Below are positions 48,348-57,776 of a stretch of DNA of 64,000 nucleotides, one piece after another. Made by a program: the position numbers and the translations under genes. The number at the start of each line of letters is the position of its first letter. Positions within the stretch are counted from its first letter, which is position 1. Source of the DNA: UBA8337 sp038143435 (GTDB taxonomy: Bacteria > Pseudomonadota > Alphaproteobacteria > RS24); NCBI GenBank assembly GCA_038143435.1, contig JAYQLX010000003.1:62001-126000 (forward strand). Direction: 5' to 3'. The notes beneath the pieces were generated by a model, which was not told the origin of the DNA, did not search any database, and saw only the letters and a program-made list of their open reading frames with translations.

Positions 48348-48632
48348 TCACGCATGGCCGCGCCACACCAAAGCTGTGGCAATATCTTTATCCGTCACCC
48401 CGCCGCGACCGGCCAAATCGGCGGGTGAGAGATTTATCGTGATGCGGTCATAAGGCGGGGCAAGGCCAATGGCCGACAGGGCCGCGTGCACGCGCTCGCG
48501 GCTTTCGGCGACCGATTTATCGGGCAGGCCAACCACATTAAAAGCGTTTTGACCGGGCGCCAAGTGCACTTGCACTTCGACCGGCACGGCGTCGACGCCT
48601 TGAAAGGCAATGGTTTGAATATTGGCGACCAT
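48348..48632 (-). pseudogene. comM: ComM (YifB) N-terminal remnant
   Basis: 94 codons matching only the N-terminal start of ComM, a AAA+ helicase used in natural transformation (usual length about 500). FQGVDAVPVEVQVHLAPG, FNVVGLPDKSVAESRERV and DRITINLSPADL fit the family. After NLSPADL the family continues PKEGSxxDLP; here the sequence diverges and stops. The Mg-chelatase-like ATPase domain is absent: maeB ends 14 bases beyond. Unlike the other broken genes, no indel can restore it. It stands before gshB, as ComM often does in alphaproteobacteria. Confidence 0.82.
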
Positions 48633-48747
48633 GACTTGTTTTTCTTTTCTTGACGCAAAGCTTAAGAAAAAATTGCCGCCATCACAAGCGGGGCTTGATT
48701 TTTGTCACCCCGAATGATTAATCTGACGACGTTTTCTTGAGGCCATT

Positions 48748-49008
48748 ATGTTCAATCGTCGCCGTGTCAGTGTTGAGTTGGGGGATGTTTTTGTCGAAGA
48801 TTTACCCGGCAAGAAATCCATTTTTCGTGCTTTGGGCTTGGCCGAAAACACCCCGTCTGACAGGTTTTTAAATTATTGGAAAGTGTCTGAATTGCTGCAA
48901 TTTAACGGCCTGCCGCACGCCAAACTGACGCATAGTGAAAACGGCCAACAAAGGGTCATTGCCTGCGATGCGTTGGCCTGCCAAGAGATTTACAAAAAAC
49001 AAAATTAG
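48748..49008 (+). CDS. Small protein of unknown function
   Basis: 86 residues, not recognised. It starts MFNRRRVSVELGDVFVED after a plausible ribosome site (TTGAGG, 7 bases upstream) and ends EIYKKQN. No signal peptide or membrane segment; mixed polar composition with one possible Cys pair (C73 and C78 by my count). Base use is somewhat more AT-rich than the neighbours. It is the only plus-strand gene between maeB and lpoA and its stop overlaps the gshB stop by four bases. It could be an acquired gene or a chance frame; the ribosome site and even coding pattern favour a real gene. Confidence 0.55.
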   Translation: MFNRRRVSVELGDVFVEDLPGKKSIFRALGLAENTPSDRFLNYWKVSELLQFNGLPHAKLTHSENGQQRVIACDALACQEIYKKQN

Positions 49009-49957
49009 GCGCGACGCGCTTCAATCGCATCCAAAATCAGCGCCGCAATATCGGGCCCGCCAAAGGCTTTTATTTCACGAATACACGTCGGCGAGGTGAC
49101 GTTAATCTCGGTCAAATAACCGCCAATCACATCTATGCCGGCAAAAATAATGCCGCTATCGCGCAAGGCCGGGCCAATTTGCGCGGCGATTTCCAAATCG
49201 CGCGCATCCAATTCGCACGCCTCGGGGCGTCCGCCGACATGCACATTGGCGCGGCATCGCCTTCCGCCGGCACGCGATTGAGCGCACCGACCGCTTCGCC
49301 CTCGACCAAAATGACTCGCTTGTCGCCGCCGCGCACATCTTTCAAATAGGCTTGCGCGATAATCGGCTCTCTTGTCTGCATGAACATATCAATCAGCGAG
49401 CCGAAATTTTCATCATCGGCGCGCACACGAAACACACCGGCCCCGCCATTGCCGAAAACCGGCTTTAAAATAATATCGCCATGGCTGGCGCGGAAATCTT
49501 CCAGCGCTTGCCGGTCTCGCGTCATTAAAGTCGGCGGCAGCAGTCCGTCAAAGTGCACCGGAAAGATTTTTTCAGGTGCATTGCGCACGGCGACCGGATC
49601 ATTGACCACCAAAGTGTCGGGGTGAATGCGCTCAAGAAAATGGGTGGCGGAAATATAATTCATATCAAAAGGCGGGTCTTGGCGCATCAACACCACATCC
49701 ATCTCCGCCAAATCGGTCAATTCTGGCGGCCCCAGCGTCAAAATGCGCGCCCAGCCTTATCGGCCACTTTCAGAGATGTGCAGGCGGGCGCTGACCTTGC
49801 CGTCCAGCATGACAAGCGCATCCGGCGTGTAATAATAAAGCGCATGGCCGCGCGCTTGCGCCTCCAGCGCCAGCGCAAAACTGGTGTCGCCGACAATATC
49901 AATATCGGCAATCGGGTCCATTTGAATGGCGATTTTCAACGCCGCATGGGCAGTCAT
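49005..49957 (-). CDS. gshB: Glutathione synthetase (two frame breaks)
   Basis: ATP-grasp enzyme joining gamma-glutamylcysteine and glycine. Start MTAHAALKIAIQMDPIADI. The frame breaks near 49770-49776, then LKVADKAGRILTLGPPELTD, VVLMRQDPPFDMNYISATH and KPVFGNGGAGVFRV follow. A second break at about 49244-49256 leads to NVHVGGRPEACELDARDLE and YLTEINVTSPTCIREI, the metal/ATP site. About 317 residues when corrected, the usual length. Each break needs one base. Confidence 0.92.
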
Positions 49958-50042
49958 AAGCTTTCCTCACTTGCGCGCAGTTTCGGGCAAATCGCCGCTG
50001 ACTCAAGCACAAACCCAATGCGCCACCGCTGCGTCGGATATT

Positions 50043-50390
50043 TTAATATTGGCTGCGCCAAGCATTGCGCCGATGCAGCGGCCAGCTTTTGGGCGCCATG
50101 GCCAATACATCAAAGCGCCAGCGACACGCCTGCAGGGCCGGCCGTTTGGCAACAAATTGCGCCGCCGCCGCCTCAATACGCCGCCATTGCTGCGGCCTGA
50201 TGGCGGCATGGGCCCGCGCTTGATTGGGGCGATATTTCACTTCGACAAATATCAAAAGCGCGCCGCGCTTGGCGATTAAATCAATCTCACCGCCCGGCAG
50301 GCGCAGATTGCGCGCAATGATGCGATAAAATTTCAGTCGCAAATAAAGCGCCGCCCAAAACTCGGCACGGCGCCCCTGCGCCCAGGCCAT
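50043..50390 (-). CDS. YraN family protein (UPF0102, endonuclease-like fold)
   Basis: 115 residues. Family motifs: GRRAEFWAALYLRLKFYRI, NLRLPGGEIDLIAKRGALL and IFVEVKYRPN, which carry the Glu/Asp...E-x-K residues of a restriction-endonuclease-like site. Function is not settled; in alphaproteobacteria it stands between rsmI and gshB, as here. Starts 11 bases after the rsmI stop. Intact. Confidence 0.9.
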   Translation of the reverse strand: MAWAQGRRAEFWAALYLRLKFYRIIARNLRLPGGEIDLIAKRGALLIFVEVKYRPNQARAHAAIRPQQWRRIEAAAAQFVAKRPALQACRWRFDVLAMAPKSWPLHRRNAWRSQY

Positions 50391-50401
50391 GCGGCCGGGC
50401 C

Positions 50402-51341
50402 TTAATTTTCTTTTTCGACGGTCGCGGCGGCATTTTTTTCTTCTTCTTTTTCACCATTATCGGGTGCGTCGCGCGGGCCATCATCAATCGTCAAGGCGCG
50501 CGCATAAACCGCCCGGCGCGGCTGACCGGTCATCTCGGCCACGGCCTGCACCGCATCGCGGCGGCTCATGCTTGTCATGGCATCGCGCAACATGGCATCC
50601 AATTGCGCGCCGTCCACCGCTGCTTCGCGGGGCGGGGCAATCAACACGGTGATTTCACCGCGCGGCGGATGGGCGGTAAAATAATCTCGCAATTCGTCAA
50701 TCGAGCCGTTCTTTATTTCTTCAAATGTTTTGGTCAATTCGCGCGCCACGCAAATCTCGCAAGCACCGAAAACCGCCTCAATATCATCGAGCAGGGCTGC
50801 CAAACGGCGTGCCGCCTCAAACAAAACCAATGTGCCGCCGCGCGCACCCTTCAAGCCTTCCAACGCGCTTTGGCGCGCCGCCGCTTTGGGCGGCAAAAAA
50901 CCGGCAAAAGTAAAGCGGTCACTGGGCAGGCCGGAAACCGAAAGCGGCAATCGGGGCTGAAGCGCCGGGAATGGCGATCACCGCATGGCCGGCGGCGCGC
51001 GCATCGCGCACCAGCTTCATGCCGGGGTCGGAAATAAGCGGCGTGCCGGCATCTGAGATCAGAGCGAGTTTTTGACCGGCGGCCAAAGCGGCGAGAATTT
51101 TCGGGCGCGCCTTAGCCCCATTATGCTCATGATAGGCGGCGGTCGGGGTTTTTATCCCGTGATAGGTCAATAATTTGGCCGAATTGCGGGTATCTTCACA
51201 GTAAATCACATCGGCCGCACCCAGCACATCAAGCGCCCGCAAGCTGATATCGCGCGCATGCCCCAAAGGGGTCGCGACAATATATAATCCGGCGGCCAGC
51301 GCCGACCCAATGGCAGAGCCGTTTGGCGCATCATCAGTCAT
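50402..51341 (-). CDS. rsmI: 16S rRNA (cytidine-2'-O)-methyltransferase RsmI (one frame break)
   Basis: SAM-dependent 2'-O-methylation of C1402 in 16S rRNA. N-terminal blocks: GLYIVATPLGHARDISLRA, DVIYCEDTRNSAKLL, ALISDAGTPLISDPG and IPGASA. After a break at about 50944-50952 the rest follows as LSVSGLPSDRFTFAGFLPPK and LVLFEAARRLAALLDDI, with a Glu/Lys-rich tail. About 312 residues. Divergent from the lipoprotein gene lpoA; this rsmI/lpoA pairing is common in proteobacteria. Confidence 0.93.
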
Positions 51342-51527
51342 GGCCCATCTTAAGTCGCGCTCGCCCGTGTCTGCCCAATGTCTATCTTATGTCTATCTGA
51401 TGTCCATCTCATATCTGTTAACCGTGCCCGAAAGCCGCCATATTCTCATGTCACAGATTGTCTGATTATGCATTTACTTAAACCGCCGCTGTCGATAGGG
51501 TCGCATTTCAAACCGGAAACAAAGCGC

Positions 51528-53231
51528 ATGATGAAGAAAAACGCAAAGCCGAAAATGCCATCCCGCCGCGCCAAATGGCGTGTTGCCCTTTATGGCGCGC
51601 TGGTTATGCCGTGGTTTTTGTCGCCGCTTGCGGTGCACCGGCACCGCTGGCGCAAAATGACCCGGCACCCAAAACCAGCATGGCAAAAAAGCCAAGCCTG
51701 TTCGGGCGATAAGCATCGACAAAAGCGCTTATCCGGCACCGCCGCCGCGTCCTGCCAAAGTGAAGATTGTCGCCTTGCTTTTGCCCTTGGGCGATACGCG
51801 CGAGACCATTCGCTCTCTGGCCGGACATTTATATAATGGCGCGCAATTGGCGCTGTTTGATGCGCCGACCGAAAATCTTGTCATCAGCTTGCACGACACC
51901 AAAGGCACGGCGGAAGGCGCGCAGGAAGCGGCCAAAGCAGCCATTGCGGCCGGTGCCGATATTATTGTCGGGCCGCTTTTCGGCTCTTCCGTCACCGCCA
52001 TTCAGCCGGTTTTGGCCGGGCGCAATGTGCCGGGCTTTGCCTTTTCCAATGATGCCAGCACGGCGCAAGATGGCTTGTGGTTGATGGGCTTTTTGCCCGA
52101 ACAAAATATTGACCGCATTGTCTCTGAGGCGATCGCGCAGGGGCTGACGCGCTTCGGTGCTTTGGTGCCGGAAGGGGTTTTCGGGGAACGCATTGCCGCC
52201 AGTTTTGCCGCATCGGTTGACCGCTTTGGCGGCACGATTGTGCAAAGCGAGACCTATCCGCCGGAGGCTGAGGGAATGTTTGATCCGGTGCGCCGCCTCG
52301 CCCGTTTTGACGATAGAAAAGCCGCCCATATGGCAGAAATGCAACGCCTGACCGATGAGGCTTTGGCGCTTTTGCCGACCCGCATTGACGACGAAACCGG
52401 CCTGCCGATTGCCCCGCCTGAAGAGGCTGAAGCGGTGTTCAAATTATTGGGCGATGATGCGCCGGAGCTGGTCTCGGCCTATGAGGCTTTGGCCTTGGTC
52501 GAGACTTTGGGCGATATTCCCTATGATGCGGTATTTATGCCCGAAGGCGGTTTGGCGCTGAGAAACCTGGCGCCGCTTTTGCCCTATTTTGATATCGACC
52601 CGCGCCGTGTCAAATTTATCGGCACCGGCCTGTGGGACGACCCGACCTTACGCCAAGAACCGCCACTGCATGGCGGCTGGTATGCGGCGGCGCCCAGCGC
52701 CAATTGGGGTGCTTTTGCGGCGCGCTATGAGGCAATTTACGATGCCGCGCCGCCACGTCTTGCCAGCATGGCCTATGATGCGGTCGCCTTGGCGGGGCGG
52801 CTATCGGCGTTTCAAACCGACGCACCCTTCGCCACCGAACTGCTGATGGACCCGAACGGATTTAGCGGCATTGACGGTATTTTCCGATTGAAGCCCGGGG
52901 CCTCAATGAGCGCGGGCTTACCGTTCAGGAAGTGACGCGGGCGCAATCGCGCGAAATCAGCCGCCCGCCGAAAAGCTTTGTCGAGCATGATCGGCGCCTT
53001 GAGGCGGCAATGAGTTTGGCCGAAGCGCTGCGCCGCTCCAATCCTGACCGCGCCCTGACCAATGGAGATGGCGATCTGGTCGATGAAGAAATTTTACCGC
53101 CCGAAGGAGCGCCAACGGCAGAGGGCGCGGAAAACGGCGTGGACGGCGCTGCGCGCTTATCGCCGGCAGCCATTCACGCCGACACCATTCTTGAAGCCAC
53201 TTCTCACGCCAATAGGCGGGCAAGAATATAA
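51528..53231 (+). CDS. Penicillin-binding protein activator lipoprotein, LpoA/LppC-like (three frame breaks)
   Basis: Outer-membrane-type lipoprotein with a periplasmic-binding-protein fold that activates peptidoglycan synthase. Start MMKKNAKPKMPSRR (51528). After a first break (about 51590-51606) comes the lipobox segment YAVVFVAACGAP with the lipidated Cys. A second break (about 51706-51712) leads to KIVALLLPLGDTRETIRSLA, IIVGPLFGSSVTAIQPVL and FGALVPEGVFGERIAASF. A third (about 52888-52899) gives LNERGLTVQEVTRAQSREI to the stop at 53231. About 567 residues. Its last 28 bases overlap the convergent hemW. Confidence 0.85.
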
Positions 53232-54346
53232 TCCAGCAATAGGCGACCTTTTTCGCTGGCCTGCAAATCATCTTTTTGCGCGCTCAGCAGCCCGTCTTGT
53301 TGCAAAGCGGCAAAATGCGGGCCTTATCCAGCATAACCCCTTGCGCCGCCAAATCCGTTAAGGCGCGCCCTTCCGTCAAACGCAAGCCCCAGCATCACCG
53401 CCTCTTCTGCCGCTTCTATAGCGGGCAATTCAGTGAGCTGCCAGCCATGTCCGTTTTCGCGACAGGCGGCCAGCCATTCTTGCGGCTGGCGCATCGCCAG
53501 GCTGGCATGTTTTGTGCCGTTCCAATCGTCAAGCGGCCATGCGCGCCCGGCCCAATGCCTGCATAATCGCCGCCTTGCCATATGGCCTGATTGTGACGGC
53601 ATATATGCGCCGGTGCCGCATGGTTTGAAATTTCATAAGCCGGCAATCCGGCGGCAGCGCACAGGCTTTGCGTCATCTCATATAAATCGGCCGCCGCATC
53701 TTCATCGGGCATGGGAGCTTGCCCTTGTTGCATGCGTGCGTGAAACGGTGTGTCCGGCTCAATGGTCAATTGATAAAGCGACATATGCTGCGGCGCCAGC
53801 GCCAGCGCCGCGCTCAGTTCTTTTTGCCAATCGGCCAAAGACTGCGCGGGGCGCGCATAAATCAAATCAAAACTAGCGCTGTCGAAAATCCGCTGCGCGT
53901 CAACAAAAGCGGCGCGTGCATCGGCGACGCTATGGGTGCGGCCGAGAAATCTGAGCGCATCATCGTCAAATGCCTGCACCCCCAAAGACAGCCGCGTAAT
54001 GCCGGCCTGGCGCAGCTTTTGCATATGCGGTGCCGCAGCGCTGATCGGATTTGCTTCCAGCGATATTTCAGCCTGCGCGGCGAGCCCCCAGAGAGCGTCA
54101 ATATGGTTCAAAATATCGCCGACCAATTCAGCCGGCATAAGCGATGGCGTGCCGCCGCCAAAAAATACGGTTTCCACCGGCCCGTGCGGGCGCAGCCCAT
54201 GCGCATGGGTCAGCTCGCCACAATAGGCGGCCAACCAATCTTCTTGTGTCGCCGTGTTTTTATGCGCCGCGTGAACATTGAAATCGCAATAGGGGCAAAT
54301 CGCCGAACAAAAAGGCCAATGCAGATAAATGCCCAAGCGGCGGCAT
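53204..54346 (-). CDS. hemW: Haem chaperone HemW (radical-SAM, formerly HemN-like; four frame breaks)
   Basis: Haem-transfer chaperone with a 4Fe-4S cluster. Start proposed at ATG 54346: removing one base from CCGCCGC gives MPPLGIYLHWPFC; otherwise a TTG further upstream would be needed. Radical-SAM motif CSAICPYCDF, then VETVFFGGGTPSLM and ISLEANPISA. Later breaks: 53527-53534 (one G gives RLDDWNGTKHASLAMRQ), 53387-53390 (G4 run) and 53316-53330, ending GRLLLDYILARLLA at 53204. About 380 residues, normal. Coproporphyrinogen oxidase HemN would be longer and lacks this C-terminus. Confidence 0.88.
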
Positions 54347-54373
54347 ATCGGCCCTTGCTTTGGCTGGCTTGGT

Positions 54374-55009
54374 TCACGCCAGCTTGTCTTCAAAACAGCT
54401 CGCCACCAATTGGGCAAAAGCATCGGCGCGATGCGATATGGCATGTTTGGCATCCGGGTTCATTTCGCCAAAGGTCAAATCGCCGCCTTCAGGCAGAAAA
54501 ATCGGGTCATAGCCGAAACCGTTTTTACCGCGCATCGGCCACACCAAATGGCCTTCCACCGTGCCCTCAAAACTTTCAACATGGCCATCGGGCCAGGCCA
54601 GCGACAAGGCACAGACAAAGCGCGCCGCTGCGCGCGACATCGTTTTTTTGGGTTTGCGCCTTTTGGGGAGCGCCATTTCGATTTTATGCATGGCAAAGTC
54701 AAAATCGCGGCCATTGGCGGTCTCTGCCCAGCGCGCCGAGTAAATCCCCGGCGCGCCATCCAGCGCATCAACCGCCAGCCCGCTATCATCGGACAAGGCG
54801 GGCAGGCCGGCCGTCATGGCTGCAGCCAAAGCCTTTAATTCGGCATTGGCGATAAATGTTGTACCGGTCTCTTCCGGCTCAGCCAGGCCAAGCGCGGCGG
54901 CGCCAACCGTCTCAACCTCAAAGCGGGTCAAAAGATCGGCAATCTCCACCAGCTTGCCTTTATTATGGCTAGCGACAATCAACTTTGGCTCGGTAAAAAG
55001 CCGCGCCAT
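54374..55009 (-). CDS. rdgB: Non-canonical purine NTP pyrophosphatase (XTP/dITP)
   Basis: Removes ITP, dITP and XTP from nucleotide pools. 211 residues. Family motif LIVASHNKGKLVEIADLL, then ALSDDSGLAVDALDGAPGIYSARWA, and NGFGYDPIFLPEGG, HAISHRADA near the C-terminus, all RdgB/HAM1 signatures. Directly follows rph (adjacent, no gap), the usual pair. Intact. Confidence 0.96.
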   Translation of the reverse strand: MARLFTEPKLIVASHNKGKLVEIADLLTRFEVETVGAAALGLAEPEETGTTFIANAELKALAAAMTAGLPALSDDSGLAVDALDGAPGIYSARWAETANGRDFDFAMHKIEMALPKRRKPKKTMSRAAARFVCALSLAWPDGHVESFEGTVEGHLVWPMRGKNGFGYDPIFLPEGGDLTFGEMNPDAKHAISHRADAFAQLVASCFEDKLA

Positions 55010-55747
55010 TTACAGACCGACCGCTTGTTTTTGCAAAGCCACCAATTCTGAAATGCCGTTTTTGGCCAATGCCATTAATGTCTGGAACTCGGCTTCTTCA
55101 AATGCTGCGCCTTCGGCCGTTGCTTGAATTTCAACCAGCTTGCCACTGCCCGTCATGACGAAATTGCCATCCGTATCAGCGACGCTGTCTTCATCATAAT
55201 CCAAATCGGCGACCGGCAGGCCCTGATAAATGCCACAGGACAAAGCGGCCAGCTGGTCGGTAATGACGCCGCCCATAATCGGTGTTGAGATGAGGCCGTC
55301 CTTTTTCATTTTTTCAACGCACAGATAAAGCGCCACCCATCCGCCGGTAATGGAGGCGGTGCGGGTGCCGCCATCGGCTTGAATGACATCGCAATCGAGT
55401 GAGATTTGGTTTTCGCCCAATGCCTCCAAATTGACGACGGCGCGCAAAGCGCGACCGATCAAGCGCTGAATTTCTTGCGTGCGTCCCGATTGCTTGCCGG
55501 CATTGGCCTCGCGGCGCATGCGCTCACCCGTGGCGCGCGGCAGCATGCCATATTCCGCCGTCACCCAGCCACGCCCCTGGCCGCGCAGCCAGGGCGGCAC
55601 ACGGGTTTCCAAAGAGGCGGTGCACAAAACATGGGTGTCACCGAATTTGACAAGGCAAGAACCTTCCGCATGTTTTGAGACGTTTGTTTCAAGGCTGACA
55701 TTGCGAATTTGTTTGGCACTGCGACCGGAGGGGCGGGTTGTGGTCAT
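55010..55747 (-). CDS. rph: Ribonuclease PH
   Basis: Phosphorolytic 3' exonuclease trimming tRNA ends. 245 residues. Begins RPSGRSAKQIRNVSLETNV, with HVLCTASLETRVPPWLRGQG, GWVTAEYGMLPRATGERMRRE and DCDVIQADGGTRTASITGGW, the RNase PH signature. Divergent from hrcA; the rph/hrcA divergence is a well-known alphaproteobacterial arrangement. Intact. Confidence 0.97.
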   Translation of the reverse strand: MTTTRPSGRSAKQIRNVSLETNVSKHAEGSCLVKFGDTHVLCTASLETRVPPWLRGQGRGWVTAEYGMLPRATGERMRREANAGKQSGRTQEIQRLIGRALRAVVNLEALGENQISLDCDVIQADGGTRTASITGGWVALYLCVEKMKKDGLISTPIMGGVITDQLAALSCGIYQGLPVADLDYDEDSVADTDGNFVMTGSGKLVEIQATAEGAAFEEAEFQTLMALAKNGISELVALQKQAVGL

Positions 55748-55847
55748 GAAAATTCCTTTTGCTTGTCGCTTTATCTAACGCTTAAGGAAAAGCGGAGCAA
55801 GATAAAGCTGTGGGCAAGGCGGCGCGCCTCGCTTAGACTATTCGCTT

Positions 55848-56962
55848 ATGACCGAGCTTGCCGATTTGACGACCCGCGCGCGCCATTTTTGGCCATATTG
55901 TCGAAGCCTATCTTGAAACCGGCGCGCCGATTGGCTCAAAAAACCTGGCCGATGTGTTGGATGAGAAATTATCTCCGGCCAGCATTCGTTCGGCCATGGC
56001 CGAGCTCGAGGCGATGGGGCTTTTTATATGCGCCGCATGTTTCGGCCGGACGCTTGCCGACCGATAGCGGCTTGCGGCTGTTTATTGACGGCATGATGCA
56101 ATTGGGCGATTTGAGCACCGAAGAGCGCGCCGCCATGACGCCGCATTTGACCGGCGATGAAAGCATGGAAGATATGCTGAAACAGGCGCTGCAAGGTCTG
56201 TCGGGGCTTAGCGCCTGTGCCGGTTTGGTGGTCGCGCCATTGGCCGAGCGCGCCGTCAAACACATTGAGTTCATCGCCATTTCCGAAGAACAAATTCTGG
56301 TAATTTTGGTCGATGACACTAATCATGTTGAAAATCGACTGATCCCGCGCCCGCGCGGACTGGCACCGCAAAAACTCATTGCGGCGGGGAATTATCTCAA
56401 TCATCGCCTGCGCGGGCGCACTTTGGGCGAATTGCGCCGCGACAGCGAAGCCGAAAGCGCCAAATTGGAGGGGGCTTTGGGGCAATTGACTGCCGATTTG
56501 GTGCGCCGCGGCCTGATACAAAACGCGGGGCAGAACGCGGGTCAGAACGCGGGTCAAGACGCGGTTCAGGGCAGCAGGGACGCTGAGCAATAGTGAAATG
56601 GTGACCAAATCGCTGATTGTGCATGGCCGCGATCACTTGCTGAATGATGTTGCAGCGATGGAAGATTTGCAGCGCGTGCGCCATTTATTTGCCGATCTCG
56701 ACCGACAAAGGGAATTGGTGGCGCTTTTGTCGGAAGCCGAAACCGGCAATGGGGTGAAAAATTTTATCGGCGCGCAAACCCCTTTATTTTCGCTTTCTGG
56801 CTCGTCCCTGATTATCAGCCCTTATCAAGATGAGGCCGCTCTTTGGTCGGTGTGGTGGGGGTGATTGCGCCGACACGCACCGATTATGCGCGGCTTGTGC
56901 CAATGGTCGACCACACGGCACAACTGGTCAGCACATTATTGTCGCGTCAGAACGAGGCTTGA
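55848..56962 (+). CDS. hrcA: Heat-inducible transcription repressor HrcA (four frame breaks)
   Basis: Represses groESL-type operons by binding CIRCE. Start MTELADLTTRAR (55848). Break 1 at about 55873-55890, then HIVEAYLETGAPIGSKNLAD and LSPASIRSAMAELEAMG (winged helix). Break 2: T5 run 56021-56025, one T too many, then LYAPHVSAGRLPTDSGLRLF. An in-frame 12-base tandem repeat follows at 56519-56566. Break 3 at 56574-56582, then FIGAQTPLFSLSGSSLIISP. Break 4: T3 run about 56841-56844, one T missing, giving LVGVVGVIAPTRTDYARLVP. About 371 residues. No CIRCE element is visible near hrcA, grpE or dnaK. Confidence 0.88.
56519..56566 (+). repeat. 12-base tandem repeat inside hrcA
   Basis: Four units, 56519-56530, 56531-56542, 56543-56554 and 56555-56566, coding QNAG, QNAG, QNAG and QDAV. 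The middle two units are identical. The length is a multiple of three, so the repeat itself keeps the frame. Confidence 0.85.
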
Positions 56963-57041
56963 TTTTGTCCCTCATGCACCCTAACTAAGCCTCACCGAAA
57001 GCTTGCCCCAAAACAATAGGGCAAACCGATAAGGGAATGCC

Positions 57042-57670
57042 ATGAGTGAAAATGAAAAATCACAAGATGACGCGCTGAATGGCGCCGCCGCCAATGACGC
57101 GCCGGAAACCCGCCGCCGACGACCAGCCAAACGAAGCCAAGCAGGCCAAGACGCGCCGCTTGATGAAAAGAGCACCCGCAACGACGCAGCGGAAGCGGAG
57201 AGCGGAAGACGCGCCGACGCCGGAAGAGCGGCTGGCCGATGTTAATGACCAGCTTTTGCGCAGCCTGGCGGAATTGGAAAACACCCGCAAACGCGCCGCG
57301 CGCGACCGCAGTGAAGCGCTTGAAATTCGGAGCCATGAGCTTTGCCCGCGATATGCTGGGCGTGGTCGATAATTTGCAGCGCGCGCTCAAGGTGATGCAG
57401 GAATTGGGCGATGATATGCCTGACGCGACGCGCAGCCTTTTAGAGGGCGTCGAGGCGACCGAGCGCGATTTATTGGCCGCGCTGGCGCGCCATAAGGTGA
57501 CGCCGCTGGTGCCGATGGGCGAAAAATTTGACCCCAATATGCACGAAGCGATGTTTGAAGCGCCCGGCACCGGGCAAGAAAACGGCACGATTATCGAAAT
57601 TGTTGAGACCGGCTATTTGATGGAAGAGCGGCTTTTGCGCCCGGCCAAAGTCGGCATTGCCAAAAATTGA
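57042..57670 (+). CDS. grpE: Nucleotide exchange factor GrpE (two frame breaks)
   Basis: Releases ADP from DnaK. Start MSENEKSQDDALNGAAAND. A first break within about 57100-57175 leads to APTPEERLADVNDQLLRSLAELENTRKRAARD, the long dimer helix (quoted in two parts: ERLADVNDQLLRSLAELE, NTRKRAARDRSEAL). A second at about 57318-57327 leads to KFGAMSFARDMLGVVDNLQR and VTPLVPMGEKFDPNMHEAMF, the GrpE signature. About 208 residues. Between hrcA and dnaK. Confidence 0.88.
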
Positions 57671-57687
57671 CAAAAACCGGGCGGGGG

Positions 57688-57716
57688 CTTGCAGCGGCAA
57701 CGCGGCCTTCCTATAT
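57688..57716 (+). promoter_or_regulatory. RpoH (sigma-32)-type heat-shock promoter before dnaK
   Basis: CTTG (57688-57691), an 18-base spacer, then CCTATAT (57710-57716) followed by GAG. This fits the alphaproteobacterial heat-shock consensus CTTG-N17/18-CYTATNTNNG at every fixed base. It lies 60 bases before the dnaK start, in the grpE-dnaK gap, so dnaK-dnaJ can be induced apart from hrcA-grpE. Confidence 0.75.
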
Positions 57717-57776
57717 GAGCCTCAGATAAGCAAAAGCGTGCCTTAACAAGGCATTGCAGGTCTATGGAGTGAGATT

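Noticed and set aside
55748..57776. CIRCE operator near hrcA, grpE or dnaK
   Set aside because: I looked for TTAGCACTC-N9-GAGTGCTAA and variants in the three upstream gaps and found none.
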